Shown here one piece after another: positions 44,513 through 55,300 of a stretch of DNA of 64,000 nucleotides (position 1 is the first letter of the stretch; each line of letters opens with the position of its first letter). The notes beneath the pieces were generated by a model that saw nothing but the letters and a program-made list of their open reading frames with translations, was not told the DNA's origin and did not search any database. The DNA is from Crossaster papposus (Eukaryota; Echinodermata; Asteroidea; Velatida; Solasteridae), in contig JBAIAA010000102.1 of NCBI GenBank assembly GCA_037893245.1, positions 124,001 to 188,000 on the forward strand, read 5' to 3'. A program made the translations under genes and the position numbers.

Positions 44513-44766
44513 CTGAAGGGACTACGCAGATCGTGAATATTGACGTCAATATTGACGTCAATATTCGCGACTTTGAGGAAAGTCGTGAAATTTGACGCGA
44601 ATATCGACGTCAAATTTGACGTCAATATTCGCGACTTTTTGGGAAAGTCGTGAATATTGACGTCAAATTTGACGTCAATATTCGCGACTTTGAGGACAGT
44701 CGTGAAGTTTGTCGTGAATATTGACGTCAATATTCACGATCTGCGGAGTCCCTTCAGGGCCACCAT
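44513..44766. repeat. Palindromic element built of TGACGTCA octamers
   Basis: The ends TATGGTGGTCCTGAAGGGAC and its near inverse ending CCACCATA enclose an array in which AATATTGACGTCAA and AAATTTGACGTCAA alternate with (T)CGCGACTTT spacers. Six full TGACGTCA octamers and one CGACGTCA are present in about 200 bases. The whole can fold end to end. No coding value; translated frames simply repeat NIDVNI. Confidence 0.85.
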
Positions 44767-45248
44767 ACTACACAGATCACAAACACGAACCACGGACCAA
44801 TTACAGGCAAAATCAAACAATTAGGTTATGTTAAAAAGAGTCAGGGTAAAAGCTCCAGACAAACCGACAAACTAGGGTAGGCCTTTGGTAATAATTAAAT
44901 CAAAATTAATAAACAAATCGAAATAACAAATGCAAAAATAATAATAACAAATACAAACAAAAGAGATAGGGCAGGCGGGGGAATCGACCAATAAAACAAA
45001 CAGTACAGTATAAGAACAAAAGACAAGAATTAAAAGGCCAACCAAGAAAATTGCTTCACAAAATATTGTTGCTAAAAACAGAAATGTCAGTTGATGAACT
45101 TTTAAGGTTCGCATGGCGAAAAGGCAATAAGTAGTTAACATCGTGTAGTAATTCATTATAATGTGTATACAGAAAAAAACACAGATTACAAATTTAAATA
45201 GTGGTTTTGTTAAGTTCTCGCAATAATGCTAAGTGCACGAAGAAATCG
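44767..45248. other. Intergenic, AT-rich
   Basis: The minus-strand frame at 44872-45156 is hydrophobic but composed of AT-rich low-complexity codons. It is not called a gene. Confidence 0.35.
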
Positions 45249-45322
45249 GCAAGGCGGGACTTGAACCTGCGACCTTTGGAATACCGGACCGGCGCTCTAC
45301 CAACTGAGCTGTCTTGCCCTAT
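45249..45322 (-). repeat. tRNA-like sequence (SINE head or tRNA pseudogene)
   Basis: Minus strand: the acceptor-stem halves GGCAAG and CTTGCC pair. AGCTCAGTTGGTAGAGC forms a perfect D arm and A box. GGTTCAAGTCC is a perfect B box. The anticodon stem (CCGGT against TCCAA) does not pair, so it is a pseudogene or SINE. The adjoining 45335-45375 (GTCAGTATCTTAGTTCGAGG) recurs inverted at about 63376-63410. Confidence 0.6.
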
Positions 45323-45745
45323 GTTGGCGGTGCCCTAAATTGTCAGTATCTTAGTTCGAGGGCGCTAGTCAGAATTCATAAACACCAGAATGCAGTGTGG
45401 CCAGGGATCACGCACAATTTTACGATATACAACCTAGGAAGCGACATTTCAAAAATTCTGGCTTGAAATGGGCATATCCAAAGCCATGCCAAGTTGGGCC
45501 GAAACCCAAGCTAGCTGTGTTTTGAGTGCATTTTTGCATTAGGTAGTTTTTATTTTATTTTAACCGTAGTGAACAAAAGCAACAAAATCTTTTAAAAGAA
45601 TTGATTAAAGGTAACTCTAGCATTTGCAGAGACTGTGGTCAAAACGTAACTAGCCAAATTCAAACAAAACTTATGGAATGACAAGTCATTCAATGGCAAC
45701 ATTATGTCCCATTTTATGCACCATCGATCTCTAACATACCCCCTT

Positions 45746-45989
45746 TTAACCAGTTCGCGCCGGGATTATTTTAGCATCACCGAGCCGAGAGATTTTGTTA
45801 ACGAAACTCGATTCGAGGCAGGTTCAAGCCGATGGTACCGGAAAGCACACCCACGCATTTCCGGATTTGCTCGCTGTAGACGGACATTTTCGGCCTTGCT
45901 CGTGACGTGTTTATGTGTCATTCGTTTTGAATCTGGGGGAAACTTTGCGTGTACATGTGTATATACGTCCTTCGGCGGGAACTGTTTAA
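45746..45989 (+). repeat. TTAA-flanked MITE, CCAGTTCGCGCCGG family, copy 2
   Basis: TTAACCAGTTCGCGCCGGGA to CGGCGGGAACTGTTTAA. The right TIR has small substitutions. The core matches the other copies. Confidence 0.85.
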
Positions 45990-46215
45990 CACACTCCACA
46001 TATTCAACAAACTTGATTTTTGTTTTATTAACTTTTGTTTTGAAATCAATTCAATGGCGCTCGGTCATCCATGACTGAAGTTATTCAAATAAGGTATCAA
46101 TGAAAAGCTACTGAAATATCTTTCAAGATGGAGCCACATCGACAGTGTTCAAGTTTATAACTTTTACATATCAATCCATTATTTCCAGATTACACTTTTT
46201 GTATACACCCTGTAT

Positions 46216-47358
46216 TTAAAGGTAGTATACACCATTAAGCAAACATCAAAATACAAAACTACTGAAATATTATGATATACCTTTGACTGTATAAGTGAAT
46301 AACAGTCTCAAACATCCTGTACAATCATGTGAGATGGTTTTTTTAAAAGTGGAATTTTGTATCAATTTTAAACGATTGCCGGCCGGCAATTAGTCAGGTT
46401 TCTTATGTATTTTTGTTCAATTTTTGTGTAGATTTGCTAAACTATACATTTTTGGAAATGAAAACCAATGTTTACATTTGCTCTTAGGTTCTTTATGGCG
46501 GCCATCTTGGATTGTTCAATTTTAATAGCATTTTGATGACGTCACACATTTTTCACAATTGTGTGCATTTGTCTATGACCCAATAAACATATTACAAAAA
46601 GAATTTTGAATTTAATATGTTCTGTTGATGAGATTGGCTTAAAGGTTTTTGGACCTTTAAGCCAATCTCATCAACAGAACATATTAAATTCAAAATTCTT
46701 TTTGAAACAAAATCATAAAAAAATCAAACAATGACGTCATCATGATGTCACTTCAATTTATATCTATAACACATCCCGCCATACCTGCATACCAAGTTTG
46801 AACCCCGTCGGACTTATACTTCTAGAGATATAGGGCATTGAAAACAAATGGACCTTTAATGTGACACCCAATGACTTTTCATGTGTCACATCACATTAAA
46901 GAACCATTTTTTTCCAAAAGAACCTAAAAACAAATGTAAACATTGGTTTTCCTGTCGAGTATATCCTAACGTTTCCAAAAATGTATAGTTTAGCAAATCT
47001 ACAAAAAAGTGAACGAAACTTTCAATATGTACATTATGAACCTGACTAAATTGTGAAAACCGGACTTTAAATTCGTCTGAAGGAAGTCATGCCAACCAGT
47101 AATCACAATGTGACGCTGACAGGTTTAAAGTTGTGTTCAAGAAGCTGAACAAATCCAGAAAAAGTGCTGTTATTGGGAGCAGCGTTTGAAAATAGTCAGG
47201 TTTTTTAAACAGCAATCGTTTGAAATTTGAAAAATTCCACTTTTCTTTAAAAAACACATCTTATCAGGTGCCATGATTTCAACTAAGGTATTTCATAAAA
47301 ATTCAGGATTTGTAATTTATTTGGTTTTTTTATGTTTGCAAACGGTGTATACTAAGGA
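46216..47358. mobile_element. 1.14-kb foldback element, relative of the AGGTAGTATACACC family
   Basis: It starts TTAA, AGGTAGTATACACCATT and ends near GGTGTATACTAAGG. The two halves are imperfect inverted copies (AACCAATGTTTACATTTG and CAAATGTAAACATTGGTT; TATAGTTTAGCAAATCTAC and its inverse). Its centre carries the 52-bp perfect hairpin at 46595-46704. It is likely a larger, inverted-dimer relative of the ~290-400-bp family. Confidence 0.65.
46595..46704. repeat. Perfect 52-bp inverted repeat, 6-base loop
   Basis: 46595-46646 is the exact reverse complement of 46653-46704. The arm begins CAAAAAGAATTTTG and ends TTGGCTTAAAGGT, and the loop is TTTTGG. Confidence 0.95.
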
Positions 47359-49095
47359 TTTAGTTTGGTGTAATTAATAGCAATTTATGCGACTTGCAAG
47401 GCTGCACAGATCAAAATATCGATGAGGACAGGAATTCAAGAACAGGAAGGCAAGGAAACAAACTTTTGTCTGGATTCCAGTTCACACAGCAAATCAGCCA
47501 ATAAGGCTTTATTATGTTCCAGTTTGTCTAATATAGTACAATGTATGTAACAAAGGTTAGTCTTTAATGAAAAAATAATAATTTGGATCGCATTTGAAAA
47601 AAACCATATGGAAGACAAAATTAGTCTGACCATGTTCTAACCTGACTTAAACCTCTCAATACTTATATAATGAATACATGTATTCACTATTCTGTAATGA
47701 GCATAAATAACATTATTTACTGTTTGCAAGAGTTTTTTATATTCGGGAACATATGCCAAAAATGACACAAAAGGACCCAGTGCAAATAACAGTGTTTTCA
47801 GGATTAAAGTAATTAACCATAAAACCATTATATAAAACAATAATTCGTAAATACCTAAGACAGTTTACCCCATTTCTATTGGTCGAGAGCTGCCACGTGA
47901 ATGGAATTAAACAGATGATAAAGACCGGTTGGGTCTGGCTAGGTAGTCTTAAATGCTAATCTTAAACACTTTTCCAGTGTCACATGAAATTCAGTGCCTT
48001 TTACCACTTTATTGGTTGAACGTTCACAATCCTCATGTAAGCATGCGTACTACTATACCAGTGAGTCAGTATTTCATGGTACTAAATTCAGCATACACTC
48101 GCCACAGCTGCATGACATCGCGTAATACTTCCCAGTACGCGCAATGTTTACGTCTTCGCGAGCTGGACACTCCATTTTATAACTAGAGGGGTGTTTTGAA
48201 AAACATGAAGTAAAATTAAACAGTTATTTTATTAGCGAAAAGGTATTTATGAATGGGAATAAAAGTTGGCCAGTTTTAAACAGCCTCTGGCCGACCTACG
48301 GCTCGGGTCAATCAGCATCCAGACTCCATACTGGTATTAAACATACTGTTTAAAACTGGCCAAACACACTTTGATTCTCTTAACAAAATGTTTCTGCACA
48401 CATGTTATGACAAGGCCAAATTTATAAAACAAGTTATACCACAAAAATGAGTGAATCATTATACCTTTCATGTAAAGATTGTTTTAAGAAAATATATATT
48501 ATATATATAATGTTTATATAAATTCTATTTTCATCAGATATTGTTTAAACCCTGAATATCCTTATCGTTTTATTACCTTATTATTTTAGTTTTTGTTTTA
48601 ATATATTCCAGCAAATATCTATTTAAAACCCTCTCATAAGCCTTATCACAACCTCCGATTACCATAAAAATATTCTGAAAAAGAAATAAAATTTCTCTTT
48701 TAATATAAAAAAGAACCAAATTAAATTACTTAACTTTTCCATATGGCATTTAAACTTTGTATTCAACACAAAAATGAAATTAGACGAATCAGCTCAACAT
48801 TCTTTCCAATGGAAAAAAGTGCTTCACCTTCTTCCCAAAGAGGGAAACACAATGAAAAAAAAGCGCATCAAAATACAGTCATGTTTGCTAGAAATCTATA
48901 AAAACAAAACAAAAAGCACCACAAATGGACGGAATACAATCCTATTTTACATTAAAAAAAAATCTTTTGTAAAATCTCATTTATACACTGTATACAATTT
49001 TATACAAAACTCGAAAAAAAGGCACTCAATAGAGTTAAAACAGTTAAAACAAGGCCTGCATTAAATGCCCAACATAAAGGGTGCTATTTAAAAAA
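47359..49095. other. AT-rich intergenic region
   Basis: No gene recognised. A short imperfect palindrome (GTTGGCCAGTTTTAAACAG and its inverse) spans 48266-48362. Low-complexity AT follows to about 49050. Confidence 0.4.
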
Positions 49096-49302
49096 TGCAG
49101 TGGCTATCATTACAGCACTTTACAATTTGATTCTCCGACTTGCCCGACCTCACATTGACAATACTCTGGACCTTTCACTCTGGGAACCAGACTATTTGAT
49201 AGTCAGTTTTAATACAAGAGTGAAAAGTCCAGAGTATTGTCAATGTCAGGTTGTGTAAAGTCAGGGAATCGGATCGTCAACTTCCGTAACGATAGCCACT
49301 GC
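49096..49302. repeat. Foldback MITE
   Basis: GCAGTGGCTATCATTA, ACAATACTCTGGAC and TCACTCT at the left are inverted at the right, ending GATAGCCACTGC. Arms of about 95 bp, no coding. Confidence 0.7.
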
Positions 49303-49845
49303 GTTAAGAAAATGGTTAAGCACGACGCCCTACATCTGCCAACATAAACAAAATCTTCAAAGTGATTCAAACTCCTGATTTGGATTCTGATCATTCAGAA
49401 AATCACCATTGATCCATAAGCCATCTACCAACCAAGTTTTGTTAAAATAACTCTAGTAGTTTTTTTTTCGTAATCCTTCAAACCAACAAACAAAAAACCC
49501 TAACGAACAAACAATCACCCCTACGCACATTCTTTTAGTACATAACGTTATGGGAACATGCCATAGGGTTTGTGTGCTTAAGGAAAATCTCTCTAAACTC
49601 AAACTCTGAACATTATTTCGACCTAAAATGTTCAAAATCACCCTAATTCGTCTTCTCTATTTCCTTTCATTATACCCTAACCCAACTCTACCTCTAGACC
49701 CATTTACTGGAGATCCAAATTGTTATAGGGACACCAACATTTTCCCTAAACTCGGTCAGATTTTTTCAAACAAAAGAAAGTGCCCCCATACCTCGTTGTA
49801 TGCTTACCCACCCAAACAAACCAACAAACAAAACTAGTACATGTA

Positions 49846-51774
49846 CAGCCCTGATACTTCAGCTTGAAAGGGGCAAGGCAGTTTTGCCTTGACTTTTTGT
49901 AAAAATTTAGGGCACCAAGGCAATTTTCAAAAATTTCAAAGGGCATCAAGGCGATTGCAAAGATTTGCAAAGGGCACCAAGGCAATTTTTGAAAAAACAC
50001 ATTTCATAAATAATACAATCTTACACAATAAATACACACCACTCTTATAAAATCAAAAAAATAAATGTCTATTATAAGCAGATAAATAAATGATACGGAC
50101 ACAGTCATGATTTGTGTGGTTATACGCCTCAGCCAAACGAATTTTATTGAAAACGTTCTCAAAACAATTTTCCCGGCTACCGTTTTATGAGGGGCCACCG
50201 GGAAATGTGTATCACCACAGGTATTTAACTTCACTTGCTATGGGGCACCATCAGCCCCCCAGAGCACCATCAGCTCTGTACCAATGTCAGAGTTTGGGCA
50301 CCATAAGCCCCTAGGCACCATCAGCCTAGACCATTAATCATTCTACACAATGGGCGCCAACAGCCCCTGGGCATCAAAGGCCCAGAACCAATTTTCTTGT
50401 GAAGTTAGTGTTTCGATCATCGAGTGACCTGGTTTGTTGACCCCGCCAGGAGACCAGGTCAACCTACCGTTAGGTCAGTTAACTGCCACCATTTGCACAA
50501 TGATAGCCAACATCTGCAAGACATTGAACTACACGTATATACAATCCTTTAACAAGACAAAACTAGAATACATACACACTATATAGTTTACAGGCCCGTT
50601 CGTTCCTTGGTTTGTACTTACAGAAGGAAGGAACGGTGCTCATCCCCTGTTGTACTGACTCAGGGGACGAGCGATCACCTGTTAACAACAATAATCTAAG
50701 TTAGGGCTAAATTGTTAAATCGTTCCTTTAATTGGTATAGATCATGGCCCTTTATATTAACAAAGCAGGGAAAACTCATGGGCTGTTTTATTTCACTTGC
50801 ACAAAAAGGCCCTCTCAAAGAGGAGGAAGTTGGGGAGGTGGTGGGAAAATAAATTTGTTAAGACGTATTCAATGTGTTTATTCGCCGAACGTTTTCAAAG
50901 TGTTCATTCGCCGAAGGCTGAGACCAAAGTGGCCGCATGGCTTGGTTTGCCGTGGTATAACACCGCATGAATATTGGTTAGCATTCCCGTGATCTGATTG
51001 GTTTATGCCGTTGGAAAACTTTCCAGTCACCCTCTTGTCTTTTATGTATGTACAGTTTTCTTGCGGCTTAGACTCAGTGCGGTTTAATTCTAAAGTCTAA
51101 AGTGTTTTTCAGTTCATCTTATTTTTTTGCTAAAGTTGTCTTTTGTGGCCGTTCTGTTTACTCGATGTCTGTCTTAGATGGAGGATTATTCTTCCGACAC
51201 ACGTCAAGTTATAGGCCTGCCGTGCGTAATTAATAGTAGGCCTACCGCGCGCACGTACTGCACGTGGCCACAGTCGTGCCATTCTACACTACACTCGATC
51301 GACCGGACACGCAGTGGGAAAATAATATCAATGACCGCGTCGCTGGTTCACGTGCAGTATTAGTATACATAATTGCAGGGAACCGCGCTGCATTCGGTAT
51401 AATATTTTCACATCCTACTTCGCGTCTGGGCCAGTGTTAACTGCGAGCGAATATGTGCGTGTGTGTAATGTGTGTATGAGAGGTTGTTCGTTGCGTTAAT
51501 TTTTTTTGTGGGATCTGCAGATAGATCACACCGACATCGCAAGTTTTGACAGTCGCTATATTTCAGCTCATTTTCTGTGTCTTTTTTTAGATTTATGTCG
51601 CATGCAGAATATCGTTTAATATATTTTTTTTCAGGAGAAAGGGCACGGCGGCAATAACAAAAAAGGGCACGGCAACAATTGCCGTGGAAAGTGGGATTTT
51701 TAAAGGGCATTGCGGCAATCGGTAGGGGCATCGACGGCAATTGCCGTCGTTGCCGTCGTGAAGTATCAGGGCTG
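49846..51774. mobile_element. 1.93-kb TIR element with CAGCCCTG ends
   Basis: CAGCCCTGATACTTCA at the left is inverted at the right (TGAAGTATCAGGGCTG). CATGTA lies immediately outside both ends, a possible 6-bp target duplication, although the local TACATG repeat makes this uncertain. CAG...CTG ends resemble hAT elements. Sub-terminal GGGCACCAAGGCAATTTT and GGCACGGCAACAATTGCC repeats, and GGGCACCATCAGCCC-like mini-hairpins (50230-50380), fill the element. No transposase frame is present. Confidence 0.65.
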
Positions 51775-51813
51775 CATGTAATAGCAATCGGCTGATATTA
51801 CATAACAGGCTAT

Positions 51814-52040
51814 GGGCCTTTTCAAAACCCTTGCTTCGTCTTCGGCTTGGCCTCCAAATTCCGAAAAGCAAATAAAAATAGAAGCAAATGAAACTAGTCT
51901 AACTTTTGAGTTCACATCAATCGAGTGAATGTTTCTGAACCACAACAGGCATCAGAATGTGGCTGGAGATCTTGCAGTTGGGAATTTAAAAATCGCCTTA
52001 AGCCAAAGACGAAGACGAAGCCAGGGATTCAAAAAGGCCC
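51814..52040. repeat. GGGCC-TIR MITE, copy 2
   Basis: 227 bp, closely matching 31-270. CTAT is present on both sides (51810-51813 and 52041-52044). The right CTAT contains the stop codon of the neighbouring minus-strand gene, so the element begins at the first base after that coding region. Confidence 0.8.
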
Positions 52041-52309
52041 CTATGTATCAAAGAAGTTATCCCGAGTACCGGTGTTGCTGGATGTGTTCAAGGCATGGCT
52101 GGCCCACTGGTTACCAGCGCTGCCTTCCTCGTCACTGTCACTGCCGAGGCTGTGCTGCCGTCGTCGGACCTCGGCGCTGGATAACGGTTTGAATCGTTTT
52201 GTGGGGCTGCTGCGACCGTTGTAGATTCTCTCTGAGTTGTTGGTGGAGGCCGAGCCCTTGACGTCTGGAAGGTTGGCATTGTTGTCTCCTTCCAGCCAAG
52301 AATCCGACT
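52041..52309 (-). CDS. Stathmin-like gene, last coding exon
   Basis: Acceptor GACTTTGTAG. A split Glu codon, then SDSWLEGDNNANLPDVKG, RSSPTKRFKPLSSAEVRRR, QHSLGSDSDEEGSAG and the end NTGTRDNFFDT-stop. If the upstream donor at 56006 is not used, the protein instead ends GQYTASV within the previous exon. Confidence 0.7.
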
Positions 52310-55300
52310 CTACAAAGTCAAGGCAAATTGTGAATTCATGAATTAATTATTAATTTGAAAAAAAATTGAAATACAATACATCTTAACTGATCAGGGTTGG
52401 ACTACTCTAATTCTTGACGCATTGTTAAGCTTCTTTTAGTATTTTCTTAAAAATGACAGCATGCCTGACGGAATAATTTCACAGGGGTTTTTGAATCACT
52501 AATATCTTTACAACAGGTACAATTATCAAGCTAGAACCCTAACTATCCCAAACACATCAAACTCCGAAAGCAGGTTTTGGCAGGTTGGACTTTGTTCGAC
52601 TCAGTACCAAAGGCCCAGGGCAACCTCGTTACCATGACTACGATCTTGCTGCTCTATGTTTTCCCATCATGCCTTGCGCGATCTTAACGATGAGTTTAAC
52701 GCTCGGCGCCATATCATGTTTAACATTTTGTAATTGTAATTTTGTAGAATCAATCCTTTCAAGCATGATATTTCGACGTCGCGTTGTTTAAGGATTTATA
52801 TTAAATGTACGTAACTCTGTCTCTACTACAACGTAAGATACAAGTTTTATGGCAACAAAAGCTTCTAAAATTCATACTGTACATGTATTGCGCAGTCTAA
52901 ACGTTCGTACATGACGTGACGTTCAGGAAGGCCCGAGCGCATTACATTTAGGCGTGCAGTTTTCGAAATACGCGCACAGGACGCTCTGGATAGCCAGTCA
53001 GCATCATTTACGTATTTTTTAACAGCCAGGTGTTAGTAAAGGAACATGTACATGTACATCCCGTGTGTTTCTAGATACGGTACCCCGTGGAGACCTGAAC
53101 ACAATGGAGACAATAGAAGTCAAAAGGTCTCCACAGGGTAATTTCTATACATAAACAGGTGTCCACAAGAAGTTTCACAAAATAGTTTTTTGGATTTTAC
53201 TCAAATTACTTAAAACGTAGGGTTAGTGTTAAGGGTGTGCGTTTACAGGTAGTACGGGACCCGGGTACCCTATTCCCATCACGGTCGGGTACACAGGTAC
53301 CCGTGACTATTATTAGATTCATAACAAAAACCCGGAAGTATACACCGCGTCGGCACGTGCATGTACATCCCCGCTCACTCCACTAACAAGCTGCAGCGCG
53401 ACTGCCACGCTGGCATGGCGTGCTTACTTCCCCTGAATTCCGCAACTGAAAAAATGCACGGGCCTACTTTGCAACTCGACCTTAACGGTTCGACCTTAAC
53501 GCTGGTCCGCAAACAAATTCTAGTCAAAACAGCGGCGGTCTAGTCAAAACCCTTTTCTAAGTAGTCGGGGCGGTCCAGTGAAAAAAAAAGACAAGATAAG
53601 TTAAGTGCGTGGTTTTCAGAGCCAGATTGTCAACAGCGATCCCGTACTGCGTGGAGTTTACTCTCAGCTTGTAATAAATGTTTGTAAATTAATTGACTTG
53701 CCGCTCCCCATAATTGCACGCCTACAGTGGCATGTCTTTTTCCAAAATAAATAAGGTTCAATGAACTAAATCCTTTGAGTGAGTGGACACGAAATGTAGC
53801 AAAAAGCCGACCGGCTGGCTGCAGAGTTGATACAATAGAAGCAAATACCTCTCCTGCAGTATCAGGTTTCAAAACCATTCCAGGTACGCCACAGGTCCTG
53901 GGATCGTCAATTAATTCAGCACATTTTCCAAAAAGTAAACCTTGGAAAAACTTACTCAAAGGACAACTGTAACAAAACACTGATACAATGTCAGCCGCAA
54001 GTTATAGCAGCTGTCAGAATTGTCGGTAAATAGACTTCAAAGGCATTTTTTTATCACAATGACTACAAAGAAAGCACAATCATCCATTAGGCTGCTATCT
54101 AGACATCGGGAAATTGTTGGTAAATGGACTTATAAGACGTTTTATTCAGATGTTTTCTAACAATTTATCGGCACGCAATGAACATAAAAGACGCTTGCCT
54201 TTCTGAAATAATGTGTCAACATAATTTACAAAGGCAGTTTCGGGTAATAAAATCGATAAATTGGAGCCGGGTACCCGCAATCAGCGGTCGGGTTACGGGT
54301 ACCCGGCACGGCCTTAGTTTATAGTGTATGGGTTAGGGTTAGCGTTTGGGTATATTATAGGGTATATTGGGTCGAAATTTCAACCCAGGAAATTAATTGT
54401 GGTTAAAATAGGAGCATTTTTAAAAATGTGCTTGACCTTCTAACCATTTTGTACACGAGAACAAAGAGAAGGTTCCACAAGGACACAAATTTGAGGATAC
54501 AAGTACGTGTGTTAGTTAGTTACATGTAGGTTTGGTATGCTTTCTAGTGCAAGAGCCTAGGGTTTATGAAGGTACCTTAAGGGCGTCCCTTTTTATTTCT
54601 ATGGTTCTCATTTTTTGTTCTTGCCTTTGAAGTTGGGCCGGTTGGTCGAAAAAATAGAGAAGAAAAAACGATTAGATGGCTATAAAATTAAATGATGAAA
54701 AGTGTGTCTTATCTCCAGCTTTGTTTAGTGCAGTAAATTTATCATGAGTTGATATTATTATTATTATTATTATTATTATTTTTCTGGTAATGAAACCAAG
54801 GATCCTTCAAAAGCGCTCAAGGCACTGTAGCTCGTAAGCCAGAAGAAACCCGTAGACAGAGGCTGTGACAGCCAGGAACACCGGGGCAAACCCCTTCTCT
54901 TAGCGAAGAGTGTTCTGGGTTCTTTTACGTGCATTATACAATTTTATAATGTTATAATGGGAAAGATATATACACACATTATAAATTATACAACACACGG
55001 GACCTACAACTTTACGTCCCATCCGAAGGACGAAGCAATAGTGGTTTAATTGCCTTGCTTAAGGACACACGTGTCCCGGCCGGGATTCGAACTCACGCTC
55101 TGTGGAACAGAAAACACACGCTCTTAACCACTCGGCCACGACACTGCATACAAATAATCAAACCATTTTTGGCGAGATGCAGTTTATAATTTACTATATG
55201 TTATATCCAAGCAGTAGTAATGGCAGCCATGATATACATGTACCAGTAAGATATCTAATAGATATCTAATAAGATGAGAGGCAACATTCTCTCATCTTCT

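Noticed and set aside
44485-44730. Repetitive open frames (NIDVNIDVNI) on both strands
   Set aside because: They are the translation of the TGACGTCA palindrome array; both strands read the same because the DNA is palindromic.
44872-45156. Hydrophobic 94-codon minus-strand frame resembling a membrane protein
   Set aside because: Phe/Leu/Cys richness is the expected result of reading an AT-rich low-complexity tract; no conserved motif or gene context.
45249-45322. Functional tRNA gene
   Set aside because: A and B boxes are excellent but the anticodon stem does not pair, so a tRNA pseudogene or SINE head is the safer call.
53361-53980. Frames at 53361-53543 (+) and 53630-53980 (-)
   Set aside because: They lie inside the nested hAT-like element, have no recognisable motif, and are in a non-autonomous context.
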